From Cellvibrio sp. KY-YJ-3 (GTDB taxonomy: Bacteria > Pseudomonadota > Gammaproteobacteria > Pseudomonadales > Cellvibrionaceae): 64,000 nt of DNA. The stretch spans positions 124,001 through 188,000 of the forward strand of contig NZ_CP031727.1 in the NCBI RefSeq assembly GCF_008806955.1. Reading direction: 5' to 3'. The translations under genes were made by a program, and so were the position numbers. This document shows, in pieces, positions 1 to 8,649 of the stretch. Each line of letters begins with the position of its first letter. The first letter of the stretch is position 1. The notes below the pieces were generated by a model. That model worked only from the letters and a program-made list of their open reading frames with translations. It had not been told where the DNA came from and made no database searches.

Positions 1-79
1 GCACAACGCTTTAACCAGCGACAACCCGGCATAACAAAATGAAAAGGGTGCACTTATAACTACGCTGATAGACCACATC

Positions 80-121
80 CAACGTCTTGGCTGCTATAAC
101 TGTAGCCAGGACGTTGCTTTT
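80..121 (+). terminator. Possible intrinsic terminator of a gene left of the window
   Basis: A 13-bp inverted repeat (80-92 with 104-116, one G-T pair) is followed by CTTTT on the plus strand. It would end a transcript entering from the left edge. Nothing else in bases 1-266 looks like a gene. The T tract is short, so the call is tentative. Confidence 0.4.
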
Positions 122-266
122 ATCGCGGATTAGCCACAGCAGATCGCGGGATTAATCCCACGAGCGGCTGTATAAAAGCAGATCTTTTGTATATATTTAA
201 GTCAGGCGCCCAACAATAACCCTCAACCGCCACCATCAACGCATTCGCCGATAACAGGACACCACC

Positions 267-1250
267 TTGAAATCCAAGATACCGCTGTTTTTTTATCCTG
301 CACAAATCGTGTTTATTGACGACAATCCGGATTTTCTTGCCTCGCTGGATATGGTTTTTTCCAACGAGTACAACCTGAAGCTGTTTGATAATGCTCTGTC
401 CGCCCTCGAGTACATTAATGCACCCAAGCCGGCAACCCGCTCAAGCCACAACAAAAACGCCCCTGAGCTTGCAGGCGACTCCGACAAGTGGGTCAAAAAG
501 GTACTCAATCATTCCCACTTAAAACAGCGCAACAATGAGCGCGACATGGAAATCTCCGTGGTGGTTGCCGACTTCTCCATGCCGTCACTGAATGGCATTG
601 AGTTTTGCAAAAAAATAAATAATCCGGCCATCAAAAAAATACTTTTAACCGGCCATGCCACACCCAGCGACGCAGTCACCGCATTTAACGAAAATATTAT
701 TCATTACTACATTAAAAAAAGTGATGAAAACATGCTGGAACAGCTGACCAACGCCATCAACAAATTACAAAATGCCTACTTTCAGGATTTAACCAGCCAC
801 ATTAAAAATGAAGCGGTAGATGTAAACACGCCATTTTTTGCCGACGCAGAATTGGCCGATTATTTTCAAAAGGTATGCAGCGAATTGGATGTCAAAGAAT
901 ATTTTTACCTGTCCAATCCCTCGCGCTTTACCTTGCAAACACGCGATGGCAGTGAATCACTCTGTTTGATTTACACCGAAGAGGATATTGCCGAGCACTT
1001 GAAAATTCTGGAAGAAGAGGATGCACCCAGCGATTTGATCCAGCGCATTGCCTCTCGTGACTTCATTCCCCTGTTCAACTCAGAGGATGGCTTTTACGAA
1101 CCGGAAAGTTTTAATCACAGCGTGAATATTTATCCCGCACAGAAAGTAACAGGCAAAACCAATTATTACTGCGCCGTTATTCCGCAACATGAAATATGCA
1201 CCGCACAACCGCACATCAGCCCTGTCGCCAACCGGGGCAAGTTGCACTAA
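267..1250 (+). CDS. Response regulator with enlarged receiver domain
   Basis: Receiver-domain protein of 327 aa. The acidic pair is D18/D19 (FIDDNP), the phospho-acceptor is D102 in VVVADFSMP, followed by the conserved Thr (ILLTGHA) and Lys (YYIKKSD). The distance from the acidic pair to the acceptor is about 83 residues where about 45 is usual, so roughly 38 extra polar residues (about 53-93) are inserted between beta-2/alpha-2 and beta-3. The region after about residue 170 has no DNA-binding or output domain that I recognise. The only available start is TTG with a weak ribosome-binding site. The gene is tail-to-tail with a histidine kinase 23 bp away, its probable partner (inference). Confidence 0.85.
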   Translation: MKSKIPLFFYPAQIVFIDDNPDFLASLDMVFSNEYNLKLFDNALSALEYINAPKPATRSSHNKNAPELAGDSDKWVKKVLNHSHLKQRNNERDMEISVVVADFSMPSLNGIEFCKKINNPAIKKILLTGHATPSDAVTAFNENIIHYYIKKSDENMLEQLTNAINKLQNAYFQDLTSHIKNEAVDVNTPFFADAELADYFQKVCSELDVKEYFYLSNPSRFTLQTRDGSESLCLIYTEEDIAEHLKILEEEDAPSDLIQRIASRDFIPLFNSEDGFYEPESFNHSVNIYPAQKVTGKTNYYCAVIPQHEICTAQPHISPVANRGKLH

Positions 1251-1273
1251 CACTTGCCCTGGCGCTACGGCGC

Positions 1274-2647
1274 TTACTTTTTAAATGACAAGGTAAAGCG
1301 GGTGTATTCGCCCAGTTTGGATTCGCAGGTAATATTGCCGCCAAAAGATTCCATCACCTTGCGGCAAAATGTCAGCCCTACACCCGAGTTGTTGCTGCGG
1401 TCTTTGGTAGTAAAAAAGCGATCAAAAATGTGCGGCAGAATTTTTTCATCTATGCCAACACCATTATCCAAAAACTCGAGCCGATTACCTGCCTGATCCG
1501 CAATAATAGTGATATTAATGCTGCCGCGCTCTTTGCCGCGCAATGCATCCAGCGAATTTTTAATCAGGTTGATCAATACAAAGGTGAGAAATTCGTTAGA
1601 GGCCAACACCACAAAATCGGCTTTAACATCGACATTAACGATCTTTTCTGCATCGTTTTTATAAGGCACCCGGCTCACCGCCAACTCAACGCATTCCTTC
1701 ATGGAAAAATGTTTAAAATCCTTTTCATTTAAATAATGGGCGGTGGTTAACGCCATGAGCATGTCGATGGCGTGATTAGCCTGCACCACCTCGCGCTCGA
1801 GAATTTTGGCAGTGCGTCCCAAATGTGCCAGCGTTTGTTCGCTGATTGACTGCTTCAACAACCCCTCTTCGCGCGCGAGGTTGTATCCGGCAATCAGTTC
1901 CGGTAGATACTCGGTTAATACCCGCGCCTGTAATTTTAACGACGCCAGCGGCGTGCGCATTTCATGGGCGATACTCGCCACCAGCATGCGCGAATCATCC
2001 ATCGCGTGGTAGCGCACAGTGGCTAGCGCAATCAAGCCCAGACCTACCGCGATAAACACCACACCGGGTGGGTAAAATTCAAAACCGTAGTTGCATAAAT
2101 AATCCACCGCCGAGAGCGAGAAAATCAGCAGCGCTACACTGCAATATTGCAGCTTGGTTTTCTCACCGGCTTGCACCAGTTTTTGTTTTTGATAGGCGAG
2201 ATACAGCCCGTAAACCACCACCGTACTGGTCTGCAACACATGCAGTATGTGCAAAATGCCAGCCTTAGGATAAAAGCCCCAAAAATAATGGTAGTTGCCA
2301 TTAATGACCAGATCCGTGGTGACATGAGTTGCAGCGAGAAAAATAGAAAAGATATAAGAGGCATAGACTTTGCGTTTATGGTTTTGCTGCCCCGTCAACT
2401 CCACCAGAAAATGAAACAAACTGGTCGGCAAAAATAAAATCAGCAACCAACCCAAATCAATCAGGTTTTGCGCCAGTTTTTCGTTTTCTACCTGAAACAA
2501 AATCGCCCACACAAACTGCCAGAAAAACGTGGTGATACACAGAATCAAAAACGCAGCCGTCACTCGGTTCAAACCTTTGGAGTGCGCCACATAAAGGCCG
2601 AAGAATAAAAATAGAAACGCCACTATGGCGGGTAATATCGAATACAT
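1274..2647 (-). CDS. 7TM sensor histidine kinase
   Basis: Membrane histidine kinase, 457 aa. Seven hydrophobic segments fill residues 1-212, as in kinases with an N-terminal 7TM sensor region. The dimerisation/phosphorylation motif follows at once: IAHEMRTPLASL, with H228. The ATPase domain has an N box (LINLIKNSLDAL), G1 box (DNGVGI), F box (FDRFFTTK) and G2 box (NSGVGLTFC). There is no receiver or HAMP domain. It should autophosphorylate and pass phosphate to the convergent response regulator next door; that pairing is inferred from adjacency. The signal sensed is not visible from sequence. Confidence 0.9.
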   Translation of the reverse strand: MYSILPAIVAFLFLFFGLYVAHSKGLNRVTAAFLILCITTFFWQFVWAILFQVENEKLAQNLIDLGWLLILFLPTSLFHFLVELTGQQNHKRKVYASYIFSIFLAATHVTTDLVINGNYHYFWGFYPKAGILHILHVLQTSTVVVYGLYLAYQKQKLVQAGEKTKLQYCSVALLIFSLSAVDYLCNYGFEFYPPGVVFIAVGLGLIALATVRYHAMDDSRMLVASIAHEMRTPLASLKLQARVLTEYLPELIAGYNLAREEGLLKQSISEQTLAHLGRTAKILEREVVQANHAIDMLMALTTAHYLNEKDFKHFSMKECVELAVSRVPYKNDAEKIVNVDVKADFVVLASNEFLTFVLINLIKNSLDALRGKERGSINITIIADQAGNRLEFLDNGVGIDEKILPHIFDRFFTTKDRSNNSGVGLTFCRKVMESFGGNITCESKLGEYTRFTLSFKK

Positions 2648-2722
2648 GGGTTGTCAGCTGCATGAAGATTGAAGCTGAATTCTGCGTGCTTGGCACCGCT
2701 TTGTCATCTGTTAATAAGCAAA

Positions 2723-2753
2723 AAAACCTGATGCCAGTATGGCATCAGGTTTT
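2723..2753 (-). terminator. Intrinsic terminator of the subtilase gene
   Basis: A 13-bp perfect stem with the core CCTGATGCC / GGCATCAGG and a 5-nt loop, flanked by A and T tracts. It lies 20 bp after the stop of the minus-strand subtilase gene, before the kinase gene. Confidence 0.8.
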
Positions 2754-2773
2754 AATCGCGTCGGAGCTTGTAC

Positions 2774-5011
2774 TTAAGGCAGAGTAAGCACCAAGCGCTT
2801 CACGCTAATCGCCTTGCTCGCTGAGCCGGTAAAGCTTTCACCGTAGGAGAGGCTGGTAGTGCTAACGCTTATGCTGGTGGAAGTAATGGCATAGCCAGGT
2901 GCTTTTACCGTCCAGCTCAGGTTTTTGGTGGCACCGTCAGCAATGCTGCCCGCACTTTGGGTTTGCGCGCCAGCTACCAGCGAGAATCCCGCCGGTAAAT
3001 TGATTTTGACGTTTACATTGTGCGCGTCCAAATCACCGGTATTTTTCACCGCCACTGTGTAGGTGAAGTTGGTGCCTGTAAGTACACTCGCCGGTGCAGT
3101 GATGCTGTTGGAAAATACCGGGCCGGTAGCAGCGACAAAATTTTCTTCGGTCGCCAGCGAGAAGGGCTCGCTGCTCGCACCATCAAAAGCACTGCTGTAA
3201 GCATATACTTTGACGACAGCCGATTGAGTCGCGGTGGCTGCTACCTGATGCACGTTGTCGCGCACGCTGGTGTCTGAATCCAACTGACTATTGCTTGGTT
3301 CTGAATAAAGTTTCAAATCCAAATCCGACAGCGCGCGGAAACTGGTTGGCGTGGCGGCGTTGTTGTAATCCACATCTCGTTCCCACACCAGCGTTGCCTT
3401 ATCGCCGTTATACATTGTGCCCTTGTAGAGCTTGAAGCTACCGGATTGCCCTTTGGGTTTGACCGAGTTAGCAAAAAAGTCGTTGCGATGGAAGTGAGCG
3501 TGCGCCAAATCCAGATAGCCCCAACCGTAGGTTTTATTCCACTCTTTACCGGTTTTTGGACCGTCATCGGCAGTGGATTGGGTGTCGCTATCCTCCCAGG
3601 AATCGGCGGTATTGATCAGCACCGCTTTGATGGAGCGCGGATCCCAGTTACCGGCATCAGTCAATAAGAGTGTCGCTGCGCCGACTTTGGGCGCCGCTGA
3701 ACTGGTGCCGCCCATGTCCGAATAACCACCGGATGCATTACAACTGCGGGTTTGATTGCCCGGCGCAGACAGGTCAGGTTTTTTGCGGTTATCCACGGTT
3801 GGCCCACGGCTGCTCGAGGCGGTAATCACATCATCAGCGCGCGACACTGTATTGTTGTCCGCCATGTTTGCCACGGTGAGGCCGTTGTAGTTGGTGGCCG
3901 GCACGGTCATGGTGTTGGTGCCAAAACCTTGATTGCCCGCTGACTTGGCCCAGTTGGTGGCGTAATCAAACACCACACCATCCACAAAACGCGAGAGCGG
4001 ATGCCAATCACTGCCGGTCGCATCGCCATTACCCCAGGAGTAGTTAATCACTTCTGGATCATCGCCCGCCGAGCGCAGCATCCAATCCGCACCGGCCATA
4101 GTGGTCGCTTCATCGCCGGCATTCTCCACCAGGATAGAATCCAACCCAAAGGCCAAGCCGCGACGGGTGGCATCGGTGCCTGCATACATACAGGCCACGC
4201 CGGTACCGTGATTGCCATTGCCCGCAAAATTTTCATAGAAGGTGTGGGTGTTCAGGCCGGTATGGGTTTCCAGCACACCATCATCGATCACGCCTACATC
4301 CCAGATACCACCATCGAAACCGGTATTCCACCAGGTATCTGCACCGAGCGATGCCGCCTGATTATCCAATTCGGCTTTGCCGGGTGTGTTGTAGATAACC
4401 TCGGCTACACCTTGCAGTGCGCCAAGTTCCTTTAAAGCTGAAGCCGGGATAACAGCGCTGATGGCATTAGTTGTCACCAGTTTTTCCTGCACCTTGGCAC
4501 CCAAGCGGGTGATGGCATCCAACTGCGATTCCTGCACACGGGTTACCGCCAGCTCCGATTCGCGTGCAATTTCCTGACGAACTTTTCGCATCAGGCTTTC
4601 ACGCTGTTCATTGAGCGCGCGGATTTCTTTTTTATCGGCATCGGTAATGTACTGGGCCAACAACTTGCTGTGTTCGACTTCCTTGTCTTTGCTGGCCAGT
4701 GTTTCCTTGGTGAGATAGCGATCGTAAATAGCCCGTACTCGCGCCGCCAAACCATCGATATCGCGCTCGTATTGCGCATTTAATTTACGGGCGATAGCGC
4801 GCTGGGGTTGCTCGCCAAAAATGATGATCACCGGCAGCGACGCCTGTTCTGCAGCCATACGCTCCAAAACAGGGTCGATACGCACCACGGTGTCAATACG
4901 GGGAACTTCGGTTTTTTTATCCGTATCTGCCAGAACTCCGCCAGCAGAACAGGAGATTGCAATCAAGATTGCATGAGTGAGTGGTTTAACAATAGCGTGA
5001 GACTTTTTCAT
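2774..5011 (-). CDS. Secreted S8 subtilisin-like serine protease
   Basis: Subtilase of 745 aa with an N-terminal signal peptide. A long charged prodomain (about residues 35-225) resembles an inhibitor/chaperone propeptide. The catalytic triad is visible: D243 (VGVIDDGV), H268 (GNGNHGTG) and S437 (GGTSSAAP), with the oxyanion Asn in SAGNQG. The C-terminal 130 residues hold a beta-sandwich module of the CARDB/DUF11 type (TYTVAVKNTGDLDAHNV), often found in exported enzymes. The start is supported by AAGGA 8 nt upstream. It probably degrades proteins outside the cell. A 15-bp palindromic site lies about 145 bp upstream. Confidence 0.92.
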   Translation of the reverse strand: MKKSHAIVKPLTHAILIAISCSAGGVLADTDKKTEVPRIDTVVRIDPVLERMAAEQASLPVIIIFGEQPQRAIARKLNAQYERDIDGLAARVRAIYDRYLTKETLASKDKEVEHSKLLAQYITDADKKEIRALNEQRESLMRKVRQEIARESELAVTRVQESQLDAITRLGAKVQEKLVTTNAISAVIPASALKELGALQGVAEVIYNTPGKAELDNQAASLGADTWWNTGFDGGIWDVGVIDDGVLETHTGLNTHTFYENFAGNGNHGTGVACMYAGTDATRRGLAFGLDSILVENAGDEATTMAGADWMLRSAGDDPEVINYSWGNGDATGSDWHPLSRFVDGVVFDYATNWAKSAGNQGFGTNTMTVPATNYNGLTVANMADNNTVSRADDVITASSSRGPTVDNRKKPDLSAPGNQTRSCNASGGYSDMGGTSSAAPKVGAATLLLTDAGNWDPRSIKAVLINTADSWEDSDTQSTADDGPKTGKEWNKTYGWGYLDLAHAHFHRNDFFANSVKPKGQSGSFKLYKGTMYNGDKATLVWERDVDYNNAATPTSFRALSDLDLKLYSEPSNSQLDSDTSVRDNVHQVAATATQSAVVKVYAYSSAFDGASSEPFSLATEENFVAATGPVFSNSITAPASVLTGTNFTYTVAVKNTGDLDAHNVNVKINLPAGFSLVAGAQTQSAGSIADGATKNLSWTVKAPGYAITSTSISVSTTSLSYGESFTGSASKAISVKRLVLTLP

Positions 5012-5155
5012 GATGAGATCCTTCCAGATTAATAACCAACATTTGGCACTAGGTGCCGCTCCTTTTATGCCCAGTCGCGCAACCTTTGCACTTGGACAAT
5101 AGAGCCATTGTGGCCTTAACCCTGGAGGATCTCCGTATCAAAATCCGCTGGTTTT

Positions 5156-5170
5156 TTGTGATTTATTCAC
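5156..5170. promoter_or_regulatory. Palindromic site TTGTGATTTATTCAC, copy 1
   Basis: The same 15-mer recurs at 5751-5765. Its core is TGTGA-N5-TCAC, CRP-like but with a 5-nt rather than the usual 6-nt spacer. It lies upstream of the subtilase gene. A role in regulation is inferred. Confidence 0.45.
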
Positions 5171-5191
5171 CTAAAACAATCGTTTTTCGTC

Positions 5192-5211
5192 ATGCCCGCC
5201 AACGCGGGCAT
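5192..5211. repeat. Short GC-rich hairpin resembling an extragenic palindrome
   Basis: ATGCCCGC-CAAC-GCGGGCAT, an 8-bp perfect stem, lies just after the 112-aa gene on the minus strand. Its flanks (CGTCATGCCCGC, GCGGGCATCC) look like the REP-type elements common in proteobacteria. Only one copy occurs here, and no T tract follows, so it is not a clear terminator. Confidence 0.4.
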
Positions 5212-5221
5212 CCATAACAAA

Positions 5222-5560
5222 TTATTTCAAAGAGGGAGCAATGCGCGCCGCCAACAAAATCAGCCCCGCAAAAATCGCCAATAACAGCCACTGGGAGCGG
5301 CCATGGGTTTGATCGTTCTGGATAAAATCCTGCAGCCCTGCGGGAGCGGCAGATTGCGCCACAGCCAGCTCACCCACCGGCACTTCCGGCACCGACGCCA
5401 CCAGAACGGCGCCCGCCGCACAGTCACGCCCGCCAGCAGGTTCCTGCACAGCAGTATCACAGCCGGGCTGAACTGCCGGCATTACACTGGAAAATACGGG
5501 TACAGAGAGGGGGATTAACAGAAAAATAACAAATAAGAGGAATAGATGAATCCGGTTCAT
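5222..5560 (-). CDS. Small exported protein with C-terminal membrane anchor, unknown function
   Basis: I do not recognise this family. The 112-aa product starts MNRIHLFLLF. It has a strong signal sequence (residues 1-25), a short Pro/Ala-rich, two-cysteine middle part, and a C-terminal hydrophobic helix (SQWLLLAIFAGLILLAARI) ending in a short basic tail. I chose the ATG at 5560 over a longer reading frame because AAGGAG sits 7 nt upstream. The predicted form is a small protein anchored in the inner membrane and facing the periplasm. A palindromic site lies about 190 bp upstream and another copy lies upstream of the next gene, hinting at shared control with the subtilase. Confidence 0.6.
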   Translation of the reverse strand: MNRIHLFLLFVIFLLIPLSVPVFSSVMPAVQPGCDTAVQEPAGGRDCAAGAVLVASVPEVPVGELAVAQSAAPAGLQDFIQNDQTHGRSQWLLLAIFAGLILLAARIAPSLK

Positions 5561-5750
5561 TTGCAAGACTCCTTTGCAAGATAAGCACTTTTGCCGCAAA
5601 CGTAACCGGGCGCCCTGCCAACCGGCATAACCCGACCGTCCCTGACCGACAAAACCGCTGTTCCGCTCGCCTATCCCTGCAGACGCCCTGCTACAACAGC
5701 CACCATACCCGAACGAGAGGATGAAAACTGTGACAAATTGTTAGAGAGGA

Positions 5751-5766
5751 TTGTGATTTATTCACA
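5751..5766. promoter_or_regulatory. Palindromic site TTGTGATTTATTCAC, copy 2
   Basis: Here the palindrome extends to TGTGATTTATTCACA (5752-5766), a perfect TGTGA-N5-TCACA. It sits between the lipoprotein terminator and the 112-aa gene. It could be bound by a Crp/Fnr-type protein such as the one at 8650, but the spacer is one base short of the CRP consensus. Confidence 0.5.
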
Positions 5767-5769
5767 TAA

Positions 5770-5794
5770 AAAAGCGACCACCGGGGTCGCTTTT
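5770..5794 (-). terminator. Intrinsic terminator of the cyclase-lipoprotein unit
   Basis: A 10-bp stem AAAAGCGACC / GGTCGCTTTT with a T tract on the minus strand, 27 bp after the lipoprotein stop codon. Confidence 0.8.
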
Positions 5795-5820
5795 GGACAG
5801 ATTACAATTGAAGTATATAT

Positions 5821-6258
5821 TCAATGACGCCTTACAATAATCTCTGGATCAAGCTCTTTACCATTAACAATAACGCCGTAGCTAAACTTGAGCTGGCCAT
5901 TTTTACGATATTCCTCTACAAACTCGCGCTGATCAAAAACCTCACTGGGAACATCAATTTTAACCACGCCGCCTCTGGATGGATTATCTATTTTTCGATT
6001 AGGACTTTTCTTATTCTTGAATGTTACTGTGAACTCATCCGGCCCAGCAAAAAGGATTTTTTGCCCTGGGGCAACAATAATTTCTTTAGCGGCCACAAAC
6101 GGAATCCCGTTTTTATCAACACCAATACCCACAACCGCAGTATTGGTTCCAGCCATAGGATAAATAGTGTGATGATTTTTAACTTCCGAACTGATAGCTG
6201 AACAGCCAGTAACAATGAGAACACCACATAGCGCAATCAACTTGATAAAAAATTTCAT
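5821..6258 (-). CDS. Putative lipoprotein, unknown function
   Basis: A 145-aa protein with a lipoprotein signal peptide: a basic start, a hydrophobic core and the lipobox VTGC with C19. The mature part is mostly beta-strand-like, with a segment VAPGQKILFAGPDEFTV that recalls small cupredoxin-like or immunoglobulin-like folds, but no metal ligands stand out. I do not recognise the family. GGGAGG lies 8 nt before the ATG. It is 28 bp downstream of the cyclase gene on the same strand and shares its terminator, so the two are probably co-transcribed. A sensory partnership with the cyclase is conceivable but unproven. Confidence 0.75.
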   Translation of the reverse strand: MKFFIKLIALCGVLIVTGCSAISSEVKNHHTIYPMAGTNTAVVGIGVDKNGIPFVAAKEIIVAPGQKILFAGPDEFTVTFKNKKSPNRKIDNPSRGGVVKIDVPSEVFDQREFVEEYRKNGQLKFSYGVIVNGKELDPEIIVRRH

Positions 6259-6286
6259 ATTAAACCTCCCGGTTTATTAAATGTAG

Positions 6287-8503
6287 TTAATGAGTCCGAT
6301 CAAATAAATCACTAAATCTTGGCTCCTTTAGTACACCAAAGTCAGGATTAGCGAGCAGCAATTTATCTGAATACTTAGATTCGAGCAATTTCTTAGCATA
6401 ACTCTTTATTTTTCCATCATTTTTTTCGGCAATAGCAACCCTCAATTTACACGACAACACCTCTATACTCTCTCCATCCAACTTAGATGCAAAAGAAATA
6501 GAATTTTCGGCATCAGAAATTTTACCAAAATAGGCCTGAGCAATAGCGAGATAACGGTAGCTCTTTGCAATATTAGGGTTAATCTGAATTTCTTTACGAG
6601 CCAACTGAATTGCATTTTTAAAATAGAAAATAGCCAGATCTTCTTTCCCTGGAATGTATTTATAGGTATCAGCAACATAAACCATGAACTGATAATTTTC
6701 AGGCTCCAGCCTCATTGCTTCTTTATATGAAAGCAAAGCTTGGTCAAAATTTTTGGATAAGTAATACATGCTTCCAATATTTGCAAAAATCATGCTGTGC
6801 GGCTCTAATTCTGCAGCCATACTGAAATATTGAGCGGCCTTATCGAAGTTGGCATTGAACAGATTCATAGCTGCAATATTGTTTAGTGCCAAAGTATTAT
6901 GCGGCGTGATATCAAGAATTTTCTCATATATACCTATAGCTTCATTGTATTTTCCATTCCTAAACAAATGATAACCATAACCATCATACGCAATCCAATT
7001 TTCAGGAAATTTTCTTATAGCTTCAATATGAAGTTTTTCAGCCTTTTCTTTTTCACCTGTATCGTTATATACAGCAGCCAATTCAACAATCACCGCAACA
7101 TCGTCCGCACTGATCGAAATAGCTTTCTCAAGATATTTAGTTGCAGCATCATATCTACCCATCTCTGAATAAATTCGCCCTATCGCTTTGTAGGCTTTTA
7201 TAGACCTGTCATCGTATTCTAGTGCTCTCAGACAATATCTCTCTGCTTCATTTAACCAATGTGCCGACTTAACCTGTTCGTACTTAAGACGATAAGCTTC
7301 ACACAGCCCAGTATTTGCCAAAGAAAATTTTTCATCATGAACTAATGATGTATTAAATAATTGAACTGAAGAATCTATAGTTTCATGAGAAGGAGATTTT
7401 GCAAGATACTCAATTCCGCGCAAATAATAATCATAAGCCGTTACATCCCCCGTCAACCTCAAAGGTGCAGGCCGAAAGTTTTGCAAGTCAAATTCATCCG
7501 CCAAATACCGCGCAATTTCCCCCACCAACCTATCCTGCAAAATAAAAATATCCTGATAGGTGCCATCCAATTTTCCACCGGCGATTTGCACATTATCTTT
7601 GCGGCGAAATAAACGGTAGGCGATGCGGAGATTATCGCCGAGCCGCTGTACGCTGCCCTCCAAACGAATGGGAGCGCGAATACCTTCTTTGGAATCTACA
7701 ATATAAACATCGCGCATATCTGCTAATTGCGAGCGCACCGCTTCGGTGATCCCGGCGGAGAAATAATCGGCATCGGCCTTTTCATTCATTAAATTTTGGA
7801 AGTCGGCGATCTCCACATAGTTGGCGGCATAACCCGGCACCAACCAGCGCGGAACAAAATAAAAACCGGCGGCGATAAACGCGAGCAAACAAGCGGTTAA
7901 TGGGTAGCGATAGGCGATAATTTTTTTATTGAGGCCGCGCAGAAAATAATGCAGGTGATCGCGCCAATTTATGCCCGCGGGCTTGATAAGGTAAACCCGA
8001 ATTTTTTGTTCTATATTTTTTAACGCCTGCCCCCCAAGGCGTTTGGCGGGCGCCGAAAGGCTGTAACGGATTTCATCGTATACGGTTTGCGAAATGCAAA
8101 TACCGTCGGCAACAGCGAGGGGCTCCAAGCGGGCGGCGATATTTACTGTGTCACCAAAAACCGCATTGTCGCGCAGTGCAACTTCACCTTTGTGCAAGCC
8201 GATACGGGTTTGCAGGCGCGGTAATTTTTTGTCGCGCAGTGTATTAAAGGTTTGCAGGTGTTGTTGAATGGCTATGGCGGCAGCGGTAGCACTGGCGGCG
8301 GTGTCAAAACGCGCAAAAATCGCATCGCCAATACACTCCACTAATTGGCCGCCCTGCGCTTCAATATGGGAGAGTAAAATATTGCGATACTCGCCCAGCA
8401 TGTCTATCGCCATGGCCTCATTGCGCCCCATAAGGCGCGAATAGCCGACGATATCCGTGAACATGAGAGTCTGTTCACAATGGCGTGAATCTGCAGCAGC
8501 CAT
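6287..8503 (-). CDS. Class III nucleotide cyclase with TolB-like and TPR domains
   Basis: A 738-aa protein. Residues 13-175 form a class III cyclase domain with metal ligands D17 (FTDIVGYS) and D60 (CIGDAIF) and transition-state residues N121 and R125 (VNIAARLE). The purine-selecting positions are unusual: E56 where adenylate cyclases carry Lys, and A114 where they carry Asp. One transmembrane helix follows (about 201-220), then a TolB-like domain (DYFSAGITEAV, LEGSVQRLGDNLRIAY) and about eight TPRs, probably periplasmic. The longer frame starts at a TTG without a ribosome-binding site, so I use the ATG at 8503. It is divergent from a Crp/Fnr-type regulator, a plausible cyclic-nucleotide effector. 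The product could be cAMP or cGMP. Confidence 0.88.
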   Translation of the reverse strand: MAAADSRHCEQTLMFTDIVGYSRLMGRNEAMAIDMLGEYRNILLSHIEAQGGQLVECIGDAIFARFDTAASATAAAIAIQQHLQTFNTLRDKKLPRLQTRIGLHKGEVALRDNAVFGDTVNIAARLEPLAVADGICISQTVYDEIRYSLSAPAKRLGGQALKNIEQKIRVYLIKPAGINWRDHLHYFLRGLNKKIIAYRYPLTACLLAFIAAGFYFVPRWLVPGYAANYVEIADFQNLMNEKADADYFSAGITEAVRSQLADMRDVYIVDSKEGIRAPIRLEGSVQRLGDNLRIAYRLFRRKDNVQIAGGKLDGTYQDIFILQDRLVGEIARYLADEFDLQNFRPAPLRLTGDVTAYDYYLRGIEYLAKSPSHETIDSSVQLFNTSLVHDEKFSLANTGLCEAYRLKYEQVKSAHWLNEAERYCLRALEYDDRSIKAYKAIGRIYSEMGRYDAATKYLEKAISISADDVAVIVELAAVYNDTGEKEKAEKLHIEAIRKFPENWIAYDGYGYHLFRNGKYNEAIGIYEKILDITPHNTLALNNIAAMNLFNANFDKAAQYFSMAAELEPHSMIFANIGSMYYLSKNFDQALLSYKEAMRLEPENYQFMVYVADTYKYIPGKEDLAIFYFKNAIQLARKEIQINPNIAKSYRYLAIAQAYFGKISDAENSISFASKLDGESIEVLSCKLRVAIAEKNDGKIKSYAKKLLESKYSDKLLLANPDFGVLKEPRFSDLFDRTH

Positions 8504-8649
8504 AGGCCGATAGCTCTCCGTGCGACAATAGGGGAAATATAAAACGGAATTATGATCCTTGCCCGGCAAAAATGGGCATAAGTAGTGGCGATTATTGTGT
8601 GTTTTGATGACAATAACAATTCATTTTCTTTACTGGGAACTAGACCACC

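Noticed and set aside
120-305. Small minus-strand reading frame near the left edge
   Set aside because: It overlaps the response regulator start, has no family features and no ribosome-binding site. Treated as chance.
8504-8569. Longer cyclase start (TTG, 22 extra residues)
   Set aside because: There is no ribosome-binding site and the extra residues precede the conserved domain without similarity to it. The ATG at 8503 is preferred.
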